DNA from: Neurospora tetraspora
Taxonomy: Eukaryota > Ascomycota > Sordariomycetes > Sordariales > Sordariaceae
NCBI RefSeq assembly: GCF_033439725.1
Contig: NW_026944392.1
Span: 558,001-622,000 of the forward strand
Direction of reading: 5' to 3'
Length of the DNA stretch: 64,000 nt
The notes below the pieces were generated by a model. It searched no databases. It was given only the letters and a program-made list of their open reading frames with translations, and was not told the origin of the DNA. Positions 26,595-37,870 of this stretch are shown piece after piece. Each line of letters opens with the position of its first letter. Within the stretch, counting starts at the first letter, position 1. The translations under genes were made by a program, and so were the position numbers.

Positions 26595-27102
26595 GGCGTG
26601 TATCTTCCACAATGTATCTGTCGAAGTGAAAACAATGAACGTGCCGTGGACACGAAGCACGAAGACATGACTGCTGGTGGACTTAACCGCAGAAAAAGAA
26701 GAAGTACCACGAGAAAGGAGTAATGATCTTCGATATATACAAGAATTGTCCATGTGTAGATTGACCAAGATGCCACGATAACCATCTTGGCCAACACTAT
26801 CAACCTTCGGGTGACGTCTAGGCACGACTGCTGTCACGAAATACCTGTAGAGAACGAGACAGGCCAGAAAGGGACACGGCACATTACAAACTTTAAACGT
26901 GTATCCTTTTCTCTGAGATGCTACTAAAGGCTGTATTTTCTAGACTCGGTTGTATGTACACTATCTAGACAAGGGTTGTCCGGTCCTTTAAAAGGACCGG
27001 CATGCTTTCTTTTTGGGGTTTTTCTTTTTACTTTTTTTGGTCTTTTTCTTTGGTATTGGTGTTCAACATCCCTCCTCATCCTTGACCCTCACTAGAGACC
27101 TC
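26595..27102. other. Intergenic, no supported gene
   Basis: No family motif or long frame. A T-rich tract with TTTTTGG runs occupies 27,003-27,055. I see nothing else. Confidence 0.5.
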
Positions 27103-27854
27103 TCAAGCCATGTCGGCCTGCTCTCCTGCGGCCTCAAGTGCCGCAGCCGCGTCCGCCGCGGCAGCCTCTTCCTGCTGACGGAGCCTGCGAGCCTCCGCCC
27201 GCCTGTCCGACTTCGCCTTACACCCGGCGCAAAGCTCGCCCTCTGTGGGCAACCATTTATAGTCGCCCCCGCAGGTACCCTCCCCACGGGCCTGCCTCCC
27301 CAAGATATTCACTTGCAAACCGAGCTTAGGCTTGTTTCCGAGATGTGCGAGGCACGATCGGCCGTGCTCCTTCTAGGAGCGCGCGCCACATTGGTGCCGA
27401 ACACCGTCTTCAAACCACTTGTAGCGGCACGGGTCGTGGTTTGCATGCAGGACGGTTGCCGCGTTTCGGATAATTTGCCGAATTTCCTCCTCGGACGTTT
27501 CGGCATTGATGGTTGCCAGTGCAAGAACGTCGGGATGGTTCGCCTGTGGGTGAGGGTTTGCGGGCGCGTTGGCATTGGGCTGGCTTTGGGGGACATGAAC
27601 ACCGGGGGGGTGCGCAGCCGGGATGGCTTGGACGTTGTCCATCGGCTGAGGTGGTTGAAATAATCCTCCGCTCGGAGCTGAGACTCCAGCGAAGTGGCTA
27701 GGGGCGGGCACGTTTGGCCCATGGATGCCGCAGCCATGGGTGGATTGCCGACGCCGGCGATGGGAGGTGAAGTGATTTGCTGGTTGAAGTTGGTTTGACT
27801 GGCCTGCTGGGAGTATTGAGCTCCCACGACGTCAGGATAACCACCATAGCCCAT
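27103..27854 (-). CDS. Cysteine-rich family protein with in-frame UAG (copy 5)
   Basis: Function unknown. From the ATG at 27854 the product starts Gly/Tyr/Gln-rich. The frame shifts once between about 27,780 and 27,700 (short intron or indel), then reads Pro-rich sequence and NPHPQANHPDVLALA...EEEIRQIIRNAATVLHA-type family blocks. The first knuckle ends Q-C-G-A-R-S, followed by TAG at 27373-27375. The frame continues 89 codons: K-E-H-G-R-S-C-L-A-H-L-G-N-K-P-K-L, G-E-G-T-C-G-G-D-Y, E-L-C-A-G-C-K-A-K and an Ala/Arg tail to the stop at 27103. Related coding-like sequence (Met/His/Asp-rich, 28,810 to about 28,650) lies beyond a 770-bp inverted-repeat element, so the gene may once have begun there. 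ATG 27854 almost abuts that element. Confidence 0.62.
27366..27380 (-). promoter_or_regulatory. Hairpin holding the UAG of copy 5
   Basis: On the minus strand GCTCC pairs perfectly with GGAGC around the pentaloop TAGAA (plus-strand arms 27366-27370 and 27376-27380). Two more pairs can form outside after one mismatch. The stop codon is entirely in the loop. Confidence 0.55.
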
Positions 27855-27876
27855 TAACGGGAATTTAGGGGTCTTT

Positions 27877-28646
27877 AGAACGCTTAATATATCTTAACCG
27901 TATTACAACGCTGTTAACCGTAGGCCAACGCTCTTAAGCGTTGAGATATCTTAAACGTTGAGAATTCCTAACCGTTGGGCTGGGAGCGGACGCTAAGCTC
28001 TCGGCCCGCTGCAAGACCCTAAATAAGGTCAAAAACTTCTATTCTAAGAAGGTACGATGAATGAAAAAAGGAAGGTGGGGGAGCAGAAGAGAGAGAAGGA
28101 GAGAGAAGGAGAGAGAAGCGGGGTTAATAAAGTGAAAAAGCTGAAATGTCCGCTCCAAGTCCCAACTTTCCTCTTGCAACCATCACCACCACCACCATCA
28201 TCATCATCATCACCACCATCAACGCAGGTATAGCTACACCCCGGCATCAATGCTCAAGCTGACCATTATTTGCATCGCAGATTCAATTGCCCCGGCGATA
28301 GCGATAGCGATAGCGATAGCGACGGCGACAATGACGGCCGAGACACAAGGTGGTGGTGGTGGTTTGGACTTGGTGGTTTTGGACTTGGTGGTTTTGGACT
28401 TGGTGGTTTTGAACTTGGGCGGGCGACGGCCAAGGGGAAGGACCGGGCGTAGCCAAGGGGAAGGACCGGGCGTAGTCAATAGAAAGCCAAATTCCAATAG
28501 CCTGCATTAGCGTGAGCCCAGCTAGCCAATCAGGTGTAAGCCCCTGCTCCCAACGCTTAAGCATTCTCAACGCTTAGGATATCTCAACGCTTAAGCTCAA
28601 AAGGGAGCGGAATTCAGAGCCAACGGTTAAGATAGTTTAACCGTTC
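27877..28646. mobile_element. Inverted-repeat element carrying short tandem repeats
   Basis: The left end (about 27,877-27,985) is matched inverted by the right end (about 28,545-28,646). Shared pieces include CTTAAGCGTTGAGATAT and, further out, AACGSTTAA...ATCTTAACCGT. The ends are themselves built from repeated AACGCTTAAG/AACGGTTAAG motifs. The interior holds a CAC/CAT microsatellite (28,180-28,215), GATAGC repeats (28,297-28,322) and about three copies of a 15-bp TTGGTGGTTTTGGAC unit (28,362-28,412). No target duplication is evident. It sits between the body of copy 5 and a possible 5' coding piece. Confidence 0.6.
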
Positions 28647-28649
28647 CAG

Positions 28650-28865
28650 GCTGGGTAGATTACCGGTAATGCCACCAAAAGGGTCGCCAAATGGGTGTTG
28701 GTCGACTTGCATGTGTTCATAAGTGAAGGACTGCTGGGCGTCGTCGGCATGGCCATGATCAGGGTGATGAGGTGAAATTGGTGCTAGATCCTGGTGAGGT
28801 TGGGCCATCATGACGCCTTGCTCCTGGGAAAGTCCAGGGGGAATGACAGTGTTGTTGTCACCCAA
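28650..28865 (-). pseudogene. Possible detached 5' coding piece of copy 5
   Basis: A minus-strand open frame rich in His, Pro, Asp and Met with an in-frame ATG pair near 28,810. It resembles the acidic/His-rich N-termini of other family members and runs straight into the inverted-repeat element. There is no ATG at its upstream edge, where a TCTAG could be an acceptor. Linkage to copy 5 is inference from position and composition. Confidence 0.35.
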
Positions 28866-29928
28866 TCTACTAGACTCCTTGTTCTGATGGAGGCTCTACC
28901 AGAAGACTGTAATCAGCGGCTGCTATCTCTACACGTTGCGGTTGTTTTGGGATCTCATACCTCCACCTCATCAACGCCGTTGTCCGCCATCTTGTGGTAG
29001 CTGGCCTCCGATGCGCTGCTCACTCCGGATGCCCGCTGTTGTGTTTGCAACGTGTTTTGTGCGATAAGATACCTGTACCGATTTGTTGGTTATTTGCGGT
29101 GTTGATGATTTCTGGTAGATGTTTGTTTGAGGATACGAGAACGGCTCAGAAAGACAGCCTAAAATAGATGCGAGAATAGCTGGCAGAAGAGATAATGCGG
29201 CCGCAAAATCAGCTTGTGGGGCCTGGCTGATTTGCATCCAGGTTGGATAGGGCCATTCACCGAGACACCGACATCACTGCCTGCCTTTTGTCGGCATGGC
29301 TTGCCCCTGTGGCTGAGCCGGCAGAAAATGACGACGTTCAGAAGTCCCTTCTAGAAGGGCGGTGGAGCGCGGGTGTCGTGCTCCAGATGCTACCGACACC
29401 CTGGGCTTCCCACTCGTCTGGCCTCCATGGGCAACGAGATGTTCTTTTGGGATCTTTCATCCGTAACAACCAGAACCTTCCACTTCCATTTCTGACCACG
29501 GTATTCATCATCTTCCGATCGAATATCCTGTCAATCATTTCACATAGACAAGAAGTATGAAGGGTCGGACAGTTCCCAACCTCTAATCCGAATGTCAGTT
29601 GTTCCTGTGATGTCCTTGGCCCGATCGGCTGCGACTTAGTTGTGGAGTGTGCCGGATCATCGGTCCATGTATACCTATAGGTAGAGGTAGACATATCACT
29701 TGCTGACACTCACAATACCTTTGGTGAGCAATAATGTTCTTTTTACTACTCAAGTTCTACTTTATGCCAATATGCTACACATCCGCAAGCACCTTTGGAA
29801 TTCTCTTTCTAACCAGATATAACTCCTTCGCAAAAATCTGGAGATATCCCACCTGAACAAAAGATCCTTGACGACTGTGCTGATCTCCCACTCCAGCTCT
29901 TACGCAAATACGCTGCCCTGACGGATGC
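28866..29928. other. Intergenic, no supported gene
   Basis: GC-normal, with short overlapping frames only and no family motif, repeat or RNA gene that I can see. Confidence 0.5.
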
Positions 29929-30170
29929 CTACTGGTCGTCAAGCTCGAGGTAGGTAGCAATCCACGTCCCTTGAATTGGTTTCCCCATTGCTCCAAGCTT
30001 CTCTTTGCGAGTCCTCTAGCAGCTATCGCACAGCTTACCATCATCGTATGGCGTCTGGGCGTAACATCCAGAGCAAGTCCCCTCACCGCGGGACTTGCGG
30101 AGCAGAATGTCGACCTTTGCCGCAAGTGATAGCCTATTGGCCAGGTGGGGGAGGCAAGAACGGCCGCGGA

Positions 30171-30187
30171 GCGCCTTCTAGGTGCGC
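30171..30187 (-). promoter_or_regulatory. Short hairpin around the UAG of copy 6
   Basis: GCGC arms (30171-30174 and 30184-30187) enclose a 9-nt loop containing the TAG. With only 4 bp it is weaker than those of copies 1, 2, 5 and 10. Confidence 0.35.
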
Positions 30188-30439
30188 GCGGTGCAACGCT
30201 CTTGAACTCTATCGTCATTGATCCAAACTTTGCGGTATTGCGGGTTACCGGCGTACAGAACCGCAGCTGCGGCCCTGATAATGTCTTTGACTTCTTCATT
30301 GTCCAGGTCATCTCCGATGTTGAGGAGGGCCAGGACGGCGGGGTGGAAGGCCTCAGGGTAGGGTGTAGGCGGACCATGGTTACCCGCTGGGCCCGCAGCG
30401 CCGGGAGCAGGAACAAGAAGAGGAACGTCCTGGACTTGG

Positions 30440-30725
30440 TGCTGGAGAGCGGCCTGGTGTTGGATAGGGGCCTGTTGTTGGAAAGCGGCCTGTTGTTAGA
30501 TAGGGGCCTATTGTTAGAAAGCGGCCTGATGCTGGATAGGGGCCTGTTGTTGGAAAGCAGCCTAGTATTGGATAGGGGCCTGTTATTGGAAAGCGGCCTG
30601 GTGTTGGATAGGGGCCTGTTATTGGAAAGCAGCCTGGTGTTGAATTAGGGCCTGTTGTTAGAAAGCAGCCTGGTGTTAGATAGGGGCCTGTTGTTGGAAA
30701 GCAGCCTGGTGCTGGATAGGGACAT
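30440..30725. repeat. 33-bp coding minisatellite with RIP-type stops
   Basis: About eight 33-bp units encode QQAPIQHQAAF on the minus strand. In-frame stops lie at 30676, 30658, 30619, 30583, 30562, 30514, 30508 and 30496 (lowest coordinate of each codon). Each stands where sister units have CAA or CAG. Confidence 0.85.
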
Positions 30726-31347
30726 GGACCTGTCCCTGAAGCTGTTGGTCCATGATGGGGTGTTGAGCTCCGTAAACGGAACCGTTGGGAATGGGGAAAT
30801 TCTGAGGGATAGCAGGCTCCTGGAATTGTTGGGCGCCAAAGGGGTGAGGTTGCTGTTGATAAAGGGCACCATTGTAGCTCATCATATCCTGGTAGAGGTG
30901 CTGGTTGGCAAGATACTGCTCTCCTTGTTGATAATGCTGAGGCTGTCCCACAAGATGGCCGGGGACATAGAGGCTGTTGTCGTCAAAGAGACTGTTGCCA
31001 AACAAGGGATTATGGCCCGGGAGAGGATCAAAATGATCGGGCATATCGTCTAAAAGGCCGTCGGCATACATGTCGTCAAAACCAGGATCGGGGTGAAGGT
31101 GCTGGGGGAAGTTGATGGGTGGGTTGGTGAGAGTTTGGCGGGAGGGGTTGGCGACAGTTTGGGCAGAGGGGTTGCAATGTTGGCCAGAATTTTGCTGGTG
31201 ATGGTTCTGGGGGAAATTCATGGGTACAGGTACTAAGTTGTTGACATTCTCGCGATGGGGAATGTCGTGTTGACCAGGACTTTGCTGGTGAACTTGGGAG
31301 CCCTGTTGGTTCCCTTGGTGATCGCTGTGTTCCGTGTCAGAAGCCAT

Positions 31348-33302
31348 GTGGTTGTGGGAAAGTCCCCAGTGATGACAGGATGAACCGGAACTAACCTGTG
31401 AGCGGACTGATGGTTTCCATCACCCATCTTGCCGCCAGGACGCTAAGCATCGTTTTTGGCCGGAGAGTCCATTTTCGCAAAGTGGAACTAGACTCGGAGG
31501 CAAGATCGTGCGCTCATGGATTCTGAATCATGATTAGCTGCGTCCATTGATTGGGTGTTCTTCATGAAGCGAACAGATATAGGGCTTACATACCACGAGA
31601 CGGTGTTGTGTTGAGATGATTGATGAATACGGGATGCTGGCGCGCAACTGGATCTGATTGACGAGACTCCGAGATACGTCGCGACTGGGCTTTTGGGTAC
31701 GTTCCCCAACGAAAACCCAAAAGGGGATGCCGCACGGCAGTTGGGAGCTCGTGGGTACAGCGCGCAAGTGAAAGGGGTCTGATAACTTTTACCTTCCTGA
31801 CTGAATGTGTCGAAGATGGGGATTATGCGTGGTGTGGGTGAGAGCAAAAACAGCTGTGCAAGGGAGCAGGAGCGTTGAAAGGCTCAGTAAATCGCAGGCT
31901 ATACCCTGGACCAAATGAATCCGAAATTGACCCACAAATGGTGGAAGGAGGAAGGAGTGGCTGTCTGACGGCGGGGGGGAACTGAAAAGCTGATTCCGCG
32001 TCACGTGGTCGCCCAATACTTGAAATTTTCCAGGTTGTTTCCGCCACACACTGCCGTTACCGTAATCAACAGAGTCCCTGTGAAAGAACTACCTAGAATC
32101 GGAACTATTAGAGTGTACGTTGGTGAAATTTCAAGGTTGGGCCGCTTCGATACTGGCCCGAGCTTTCACCGGAAGATCTACAGAGGAGAATAGAGGTAAG
32201 TACCGTGCCAATAACAGTCAATGTGGTTCATTCCTAACGGCTTAGAAGAGGAAGAAAGCATTGTGCCCTGTCCACAGGGGCCGTGCTTGCGCTTATCGTA
32301 GCTTATCTTGTCCCCGTTGTCGTCGACCAGGCAACCGGCGCCGCAGACAGTATCAGTTCTCGCATGGATAACGATGTATATAATCCAGACGGGGGCCATT
32401 GTAGTAGTGACACGACCGATTTCAGCAATGACGGTCGAGTGTTGACATATTGTAAGCGTACAGTTATCTCGAAGGCAGGGGGTGAGAACGAGAAAACAAG
32501 AAGAGGAAATCGTAGAAAGAGTAAATATAGTTCATGATACGGCCTATCTCGCAGCATACACGTCCACCAACCTACAAGGCATTTACACTACGTGATCAGA
32601 AAGACTGTCCCCTACCTCTATTCATCGTCCTTCAACTTGGAGAGGTTGGGTTTACCGAGGTTTGTTCCAGTTGAAACAATGGATTCAAGTCATTGAAAGA
32701 AATGTGACGCACAAGGACCTGGCACAAAGTGAAGATCAATAGCTCCGGCATCGACGGCCACATACATGCAGTATGTAAGGAAACCTGCATTGTCCTTGTA
32801 ATAGATTTGTTTTATATAAGAGCACGAGGCTGTGAACGGCGCAAGTCAGGAGCAAAATCATGGCGAGTGAACGGGAAGGATTGAGAATATTGTAAATCTG
32901 ATGTTGAGATATTCACGGGTAAGGTCACGGATGCTACCAGAGATCATTTGCGCTACTCCTAGCTGGTGGTAGATTCATATAGTAGTGATATGGAACGAGT
33001 TCACATGGACAGAGTCACAGCAATCAAGATAAGGTATTAGAGGCAAGTTGGGGTCATCATAAGCTATGTGGATGTTCTATATCTGACAATACCAGCATGC
33101 CCTTGGCAAATAGACCCGTTATCCTCCCAGTTTCAGACCGTCCTTTCCACCAATCAATATGAAGAAGTGCAGTTGTCGAGTCAGAGACAAGCTGTTGGCG
33201 TCCTATATCATCATCCACTGTTAGTTTACTATCGATGGTTCAAGGATCATGTGGTCACTTACAATTTATGGTATCGGTCGTCGTGTGTAGCAGTTGAGGC
33301 TT
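31348..33302. other. Intergenic, no supported gene
   Basis: About 2 kb of GC-normal DNA. A plus-strand frame at 32283-32537 starts hydrophobic and ends Lys/Arg-rich, but nothing supports it as a gene. No repeats or family motifs were found. Confidence 0.45.
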
Positions 33303-34133
33303 TCAGAGGCCGGAATTCTCTTGTCCCGACATGACTGAGTCGTCGCCGGATGATTGTTGGGCAGCCTGTTCCGCCGCTGTTGCCGACGCGCGGTTCTCCC
33401 TGCGGATTCTCTCTCTCTCCGCGCACCGATCGCACCGCTTTCCGGTTTCCTTGGGCATCCAGGCAAAATCCGTGGAGCAAGTTCCATAGCCGATGGCTTT
33501 GCGACGAACGATTTCGAGCTCCATTTCGAGGCCGGGCCGATTCGTCAGATGGGTGATGCAGTACTTCGCATTCTGCCTCTAGCGGAAGCGAGTGCACTGC
33601 ACGCCCCTGATGGCACGGAGGCAACGGCCGTGGTTGGCGTCGAGGACAGCTGCGGCCGCGTCGATGACTTGTTGGAGGTTGGCGATTTCGTTGATGGGTT
33701 TGAAAGCTTCGCGGACGGCGGGGTTGCTGAAGAAGCTGATGTCGAGGGGTGTCGTGAGGTCGACGGGGTAGTCGCCGAAAAGGTCCTCGAGAGTCAAGTC
33801 GCGAGCGAGATGGCGGTAGTGGATGGGGTTGAAGGGGTCGTTCAGATAGGTGGGAGGGGAAGCCATGTCAATGTCCTGACCCTGTTGCTGAGTGACTTGT
33901 TCCTGAATGTTTCTGTGCGGGTTGTTAGCTGACTGCTACTTCACATGCATCATGTTGTTGGTGTGAATGACTTACCTGTTGATGGGAGTGTTGAAGTTGA
34001 AGACGGTGTTGGAGGGAATGGATGACTGATGAGTGTCGTCGGCCTTTTGTTCGTGATTGTTCTGGGCGATGGGTGCAGTGGGGACAGTTCCATTGTGGCA
34101 GTTGCCCATGTTGTTGGATGTGTTGTCGGACAT
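33303..34133 (-). CDS. Cysteine-rich family protein with in-frame UAG (copy 7)
   Basis: The best-defined gene structure among the UAG copies. ATG at 34133; exon 1 34133-33976 (Asn/Thr/His-rich, 52 codons plus 2 nt). The 63-nt intron (33975-33913) is canonical: GTAAGT donor, GCTAAC branch sequence, CACAG acceptor. Exon 2 restores the frame (N-I-Q-E-Q...) and reads an acidic hydrophobic region (L-E-D-L-F-G-D-Y), the block V-I-D-A-A-A-A-V-L-D-A-N-H-G-R-C, then V-Q-C-T-R-F-R and TAG at 33579-33581 (codon 164). Read-through adds 91 codons: R-Q-N-A-K-Y-C-I-T-H-L-T-N-R-P, G-Y-G-T-C-S-T-D-F, R-C-D-R-C-A-E and an Arg/Ala/Ser tail to 33303. The intron shows that the gene was built for expression. The stop-truncated form would be 163 residues, the long form 255. 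Function unknown. Confidence 0.75.
33913..33975 (-). other. Canonical fungal intron in copy 7
   Basis: 63 nt with a GTAAGT donor (complement at 33970-33975), GCTAAC branch sequence and CACAG acceptor (complement from 33913), in phase 2. It shows what a real intron looks like in this genome. Confidence 0.85.
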
Positions 34134-35265
34134 GATGAAGAAGTCTCGAAGTGGGTGGGTGGTGTTGAGGTGATGTGTTTTGGTGTGCGTGGACGCTTGT
34201 GCTTGATTGACGTTGAGTCGAGTTTGCTGTTCGATGGTGGAACAGTAAGAAAAAAATTTACCTCGGGGGAAATCCTAAAAGCCTTCTTATACTATGGGAA
34301 TAACGACACTCCATGCCAGCCTTCGGATCCACTGCCTTGCGATCCTGAGGGCGAGCAGAGATGAACAGAGGAACTATACCACACATAGACTGTCCAACTA
34401 ACGTCAACCGGCACAGCCCACCGAACACCAAGAATGTTCACAACCGCACTCCGAGGTTGTTCAGAATTCAGATGTTGGTACGTAGCAGAACAACGTACAA
34501 TACGACAAACCCTTACCCCAGGGTCTCCTTCATAATTCTTCGTTCACTTGCGGTGTTCAGCATACAGTAGTTGGGCGGGTGAAATCAACTATACGTAAAC
34601 TGTAGTACTGTTCGGCTGTGAACAGCGAGCCTGGGGGAAATCGATCGCTCCATGTTCGAATTTTATGATATGTAACCTATGATTGCCAATGAACACCCGA
34701 CTGGTAGGCAGAAGTGTGAAGATTGTGAGAGATATAGAATGAAATGCGAAGAATTTATGCCGTTTTGCTCCACGAGATGGATCCAGAATGCCGTGTCCAG
34801 CCCATTTCCTGCCTTCTGAAATTTCCCGTGTCAATTGCTGCTTGATGCTGATTCTTTCCCCTACAGCAATCGAGGCTGGCACATGTAGAGGTACCTTATG
34901 GACATGCTCCGTGTCGCATTTAGGATATTCCCCCGGGTATTGTTCCGCGATCTTAAGCTCTTTGCTGTGTCGTAGGCGTGTAGTCGTTCTCGTTGAACAG
35001 GTTCCCGTCGTGGTCCCTCGAGTTTTGCATCCCATTCTTCACCAGTTGACAACCCGCCTCACTGCCACAACCTCCCTTCGTAGCCCTCCTTCTCGTTCCT
35101 TTGCTCGGACTCTGGTACCCGAGGCACGCTTCACATGGTCCGCCGCCGCTCTTGAAGTCCCCAGGCCGGTATCCCGAGAGCATTCGTTCGTATCGGCATG
35201 CCGACCGTCAGATATGGACGCCGCGGCGCTCGGGTTCGTTGCCTCCGTTGGGGTTAGCATGAGAT
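34134..35265. other. Upstream region of copy 7, no further gene supported
   Basis: Contains the promoter side of copy 7. Overlapping frames on both strands at 34,590-35,370 lack recognisable domains. A minus-strand C-E-A-C and G-C-G-S-E-A-G-C pattern near 35,100 is suggestive of the family, but it has no W-K step or second knuckle. Confidence 0.4.
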
Positions 35266-35273
35266 GCCAAAAC

Positions 35274-36537
35274 GGCATTTCATCTATGTGCACTAAGGTC
35301 GTCTTATTTATGCACCATACCTTATATGTGCACCAATATTACAGACCTTGGTACGTTTTTTTAACCTAAAATATCATTTACATAGTAAATTCCATGGCGT
35401 TACATGTACATGAAAAAAAATCACGGCGATGTCCAGTAACATAATTTTGTATGGAGAATTGTATAACACACAATGCTTGAACATGAGAGAGTTCTATAGC
35501 ATTCATCAACACACTTCGGAATAACTATACTACTAACTAAGTATACTACTGACTATGGGGGTAATCTCATGATTCTTTACATAGTGTTTTGGCTCGCGGT
35601 CTACTCATACGACTACTTCATAAAACTTCTGGTAATTAATACGATCAATATTTACGTACGTGCGAGCGATTCTAGCCTGTTCTGGTAATCAAAGGTAGTG
35701 TAGCTATAAAGAGAGAGCAAAAAGAAGGGTTGATATTAACGGCAAAGGTATAACTGGGCATAAAGATCAGAATCACCAAGGCGATGTGCCGCGTTTGACG
35801 CAATGGGCATCGCGGGACTTAACGGCCTCTGGCCTTGATTTTGCGCTCGGATTTGCATGGTTTCTGGCTGGGAAGGTTTTGGGGTCACGTGCTTCTGTAA
35901 CTAGACTAGATTAGGACGGCGCCGCTGCCGCACGTCTCATGCCCTTAGTGATAGGGTAATCCTTGGATTGCCCTACCTTTCCTATATTATAGCTTAGACT
36001 AGTAATGACAGCCCAGATTAGCTGGGCTGCCATGGAGGCCGCCATGCCCAGTCTGGCCATCCAGACTGCAGTGCTCAGGCCACCCTGTGGCCTGTGCTCT
36101 GACTCTCGCACAGCATATCCTTTCTGTGCAGACGGCTGGCTGGGACAGCCTCCTCCTTCCTTTTCCATTATCTTTCTTCTTTACTTTTAATACTACGTAT
36201 TGCACATTCCTGGCATCGTGGTATATGGAAGCAACGGTCCTATCCGTGTGACCCTCCATATTAACCTCCCGTATCACTTAGGGAGGCGGAAGTAGACGTT
36301 AAATAAAACAACAACAACATCAGAATCACCAAGTTAGAATAAAGGTCATGCACAAGGGGGTCCACTGGGCGACTGGGCTTGGCACTGTCTTATACCGAAA
36401 TGGTGTTGTACGATTACTGTTTGACGGTATTAAAGGTTCGAAAAAAATAATGTACACGTTAAGCCCTAACCCGATTGGTGCACATATAAGGTTTGGTGCA
36501 CAAATAAGACGACCCTGGTGCACATAGATGAAATGCC
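35274..36537. mobile_element. hAT-type non-autonomous element with 8-bp target duplication
   Basis: The ends read GGCATTTCATCTATGTGCAC inward from 35274 and, inverted, inward from 36537. Similarity extends about 70 bp (GGTCGTCTTATT, ACCTTATATGTGCACCAAT). The host 8-mer GCCAAAAC stands directly outside both ends (35266-35273 and 36538-36545). An 8-bp duplication is the hallmark of hAT elements. The 1.26-kb interior has no transposase frame. Confidence 0.85.
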
Positions 36538-36689
36538 GCCAAAACGGTCAAAAAGCCCGTCTTTGGTCGGTTGTAGCGTTGATTGAGGTACGGACTGGGC
36601 AGACATGATCGACTGTAGAAGTGGAAAAGGGAGAGATAAAGCGCGTACAAGTATTTGTCAGATGCGTTGGACTTCGTGACCGGAACCAA

Positions 36690-37330
36690 AATGTGTTGCG
36701 ATTGAATTGTGGCCCATCAAAGAAAGTGTCAACCGTTACGAGGAAAGCGCTACGGCCATGCATGCGCTTGCAGCCAGTATTTCCACAGCAGGGGCAAATG
36801 GACCGAGGTTGCCAAGGGACACTGACCAATTTGGCGACTTTCAAAGTATGAAAAATGTATGTCAGCTCGTGGAGTTAGGCCACGCAAGTGCCTCAATCGA
36901 GCTTTGACATTACAATTGTTTTTCTCAAGATCTTGCCTTTTGAAAATGATGGGAACTTGGAGGTGAATTTTACTACAAGGGGTTGATGCATGGAGACCCC
37001 ACTCGTTAACAGCAGCTTCCCTAACCATGCCCTGTAACACTACTAAAGCCCGGAAATAATGTTAGCGCATAACGATTCATGCACTGCTTAGGGGCAAGTA
37101 AACAATCCCGACGACGGGGTTTTATTTCAAGGTGTCGTGGAGGGCGGCATCGCAAAACCGCATTTCTCCCCTCATAATGCCAACCCAGGGTTAGTTCCAC
37201 ACATACAAAAGACCACAGACACGTATGACCGGAAAAGGTGCGGGCAAATCGGACCCATCGTAGAGGTCCTATGCGCGACAAAGGAAAACGCCGCTGAGAT
37301 GGACAATGAAGGATCGATCAAAGACGACAA
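36690..37330. repeat. Segmental duplication, copy A
   Basis: Matches 40,890-41,540 at a nearly constant offset of 4.20-4.22 kb. Shared stretches include CCCATCAAAGAAAGTG, TTCATGCACTG-TTAGGGG and GAAAACGC-GCTGA. It lies on the 3' side of the minus-strand family gene at 37.9-38.6 kb, just as copy B lies on the 3' side of the gene at 42.3-42.9 kb. The unit duplicated was therefore gene plus 3' flank. Minus-strand frames share a T-F-F-D-G motif, but I cannot name a protein. Confidence 0.7.
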
Positions 37331-37870
37331 TCATAGAAAGAACAAAACAATGACATAGAGTAGGACAATGGAGTAGTGCAATGTTTCATGTCTACGTTAA
37401 TAGGTCCGGCTCGCCATTTCTCTTGCCCAATGACTCGTTCCTGGTCGAATCTGTCTTGCTCTTCCCGGTGAACAAACCCATTGATCAAGTCCACATCTTC
37501 ATCACTTAAAACTTAGCTCATTCATTTATCTCCTCACAACTTACGTTATTCTCACTCACTAGCAAGTAGTTGGAAAGGCGCGCATGGTAGTATTATACCA
37601 CGGAGACATGAGTGTCCATTTTGCAGCTCGTAAAGCTTGTGCTAGGTTCACAGTCATCAATGCATTCACGAGGGAGGAAGTATGATTGCGAAGATGAGTC
37701 AAATTTCATGACTAAACAATCGTGACTCTCGTTGACTGTGACCGATTGGTTCATGTTGTTGGCCATTCTTGGGATAGGGGGCGCATTCGGAATTCCCTGG
37801 CTGGGAGCAGCAACGCTGTGGGTGGGGGGATGGGGAGCGCGACAATATCCTGGAGCCAGCCCAGGTAGAT
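37331..37870. other. 3' flank of copy 8, nothing further seen
   Basis: No supported gene. A minus-strand frame over 37593-37925 overlaps the end of copy 8 in another frame and has no family motif. Confidence 0.45.

Larger units (their letters stand above)
29929..31347 (-). pseudogene. Cysteine-rich family copy 6, stops in its repeat tract
   Basis: A single frame from ATG 31347 to 29929. Residues 1-224 are Gln/Asn/His/Pro-rich with an acidic patch near residues 90-115 and no stops. Then an 11-codon repeat (QQAPIQHQAAF) runs about eight times, broken by eight stop codons. Next come the family block P-E-A-F-H-P-A-V-L-A-L...V-K-D-I-I-R-A-A-A-A-V-L-Y-A, E-R-C-T-A-R-T, the conserved TAG at 30178-30180, K-A-L-R-G-R-S-C-L-P-H-L-A-N-R, G-T-C-S-G-C-Y and L-C-D-S-C. 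Immediately after the last Cys there is another TAG (30016-30018), then 28 more codons. The repeat stops all replace CAA or CAG, as RIP would. I call this copy inactivated, although its two knuckles are intact. Confidence 0.68.

Noticed and set aside
22752-33581. Plain RIP pseudogenes
   Set aside because: Not excluded, but most TAG copies have one stop at one homologous codon and otherwise clean frames, unlike the repeat array at 30.5 kb where stops are scattered over Gln codons.
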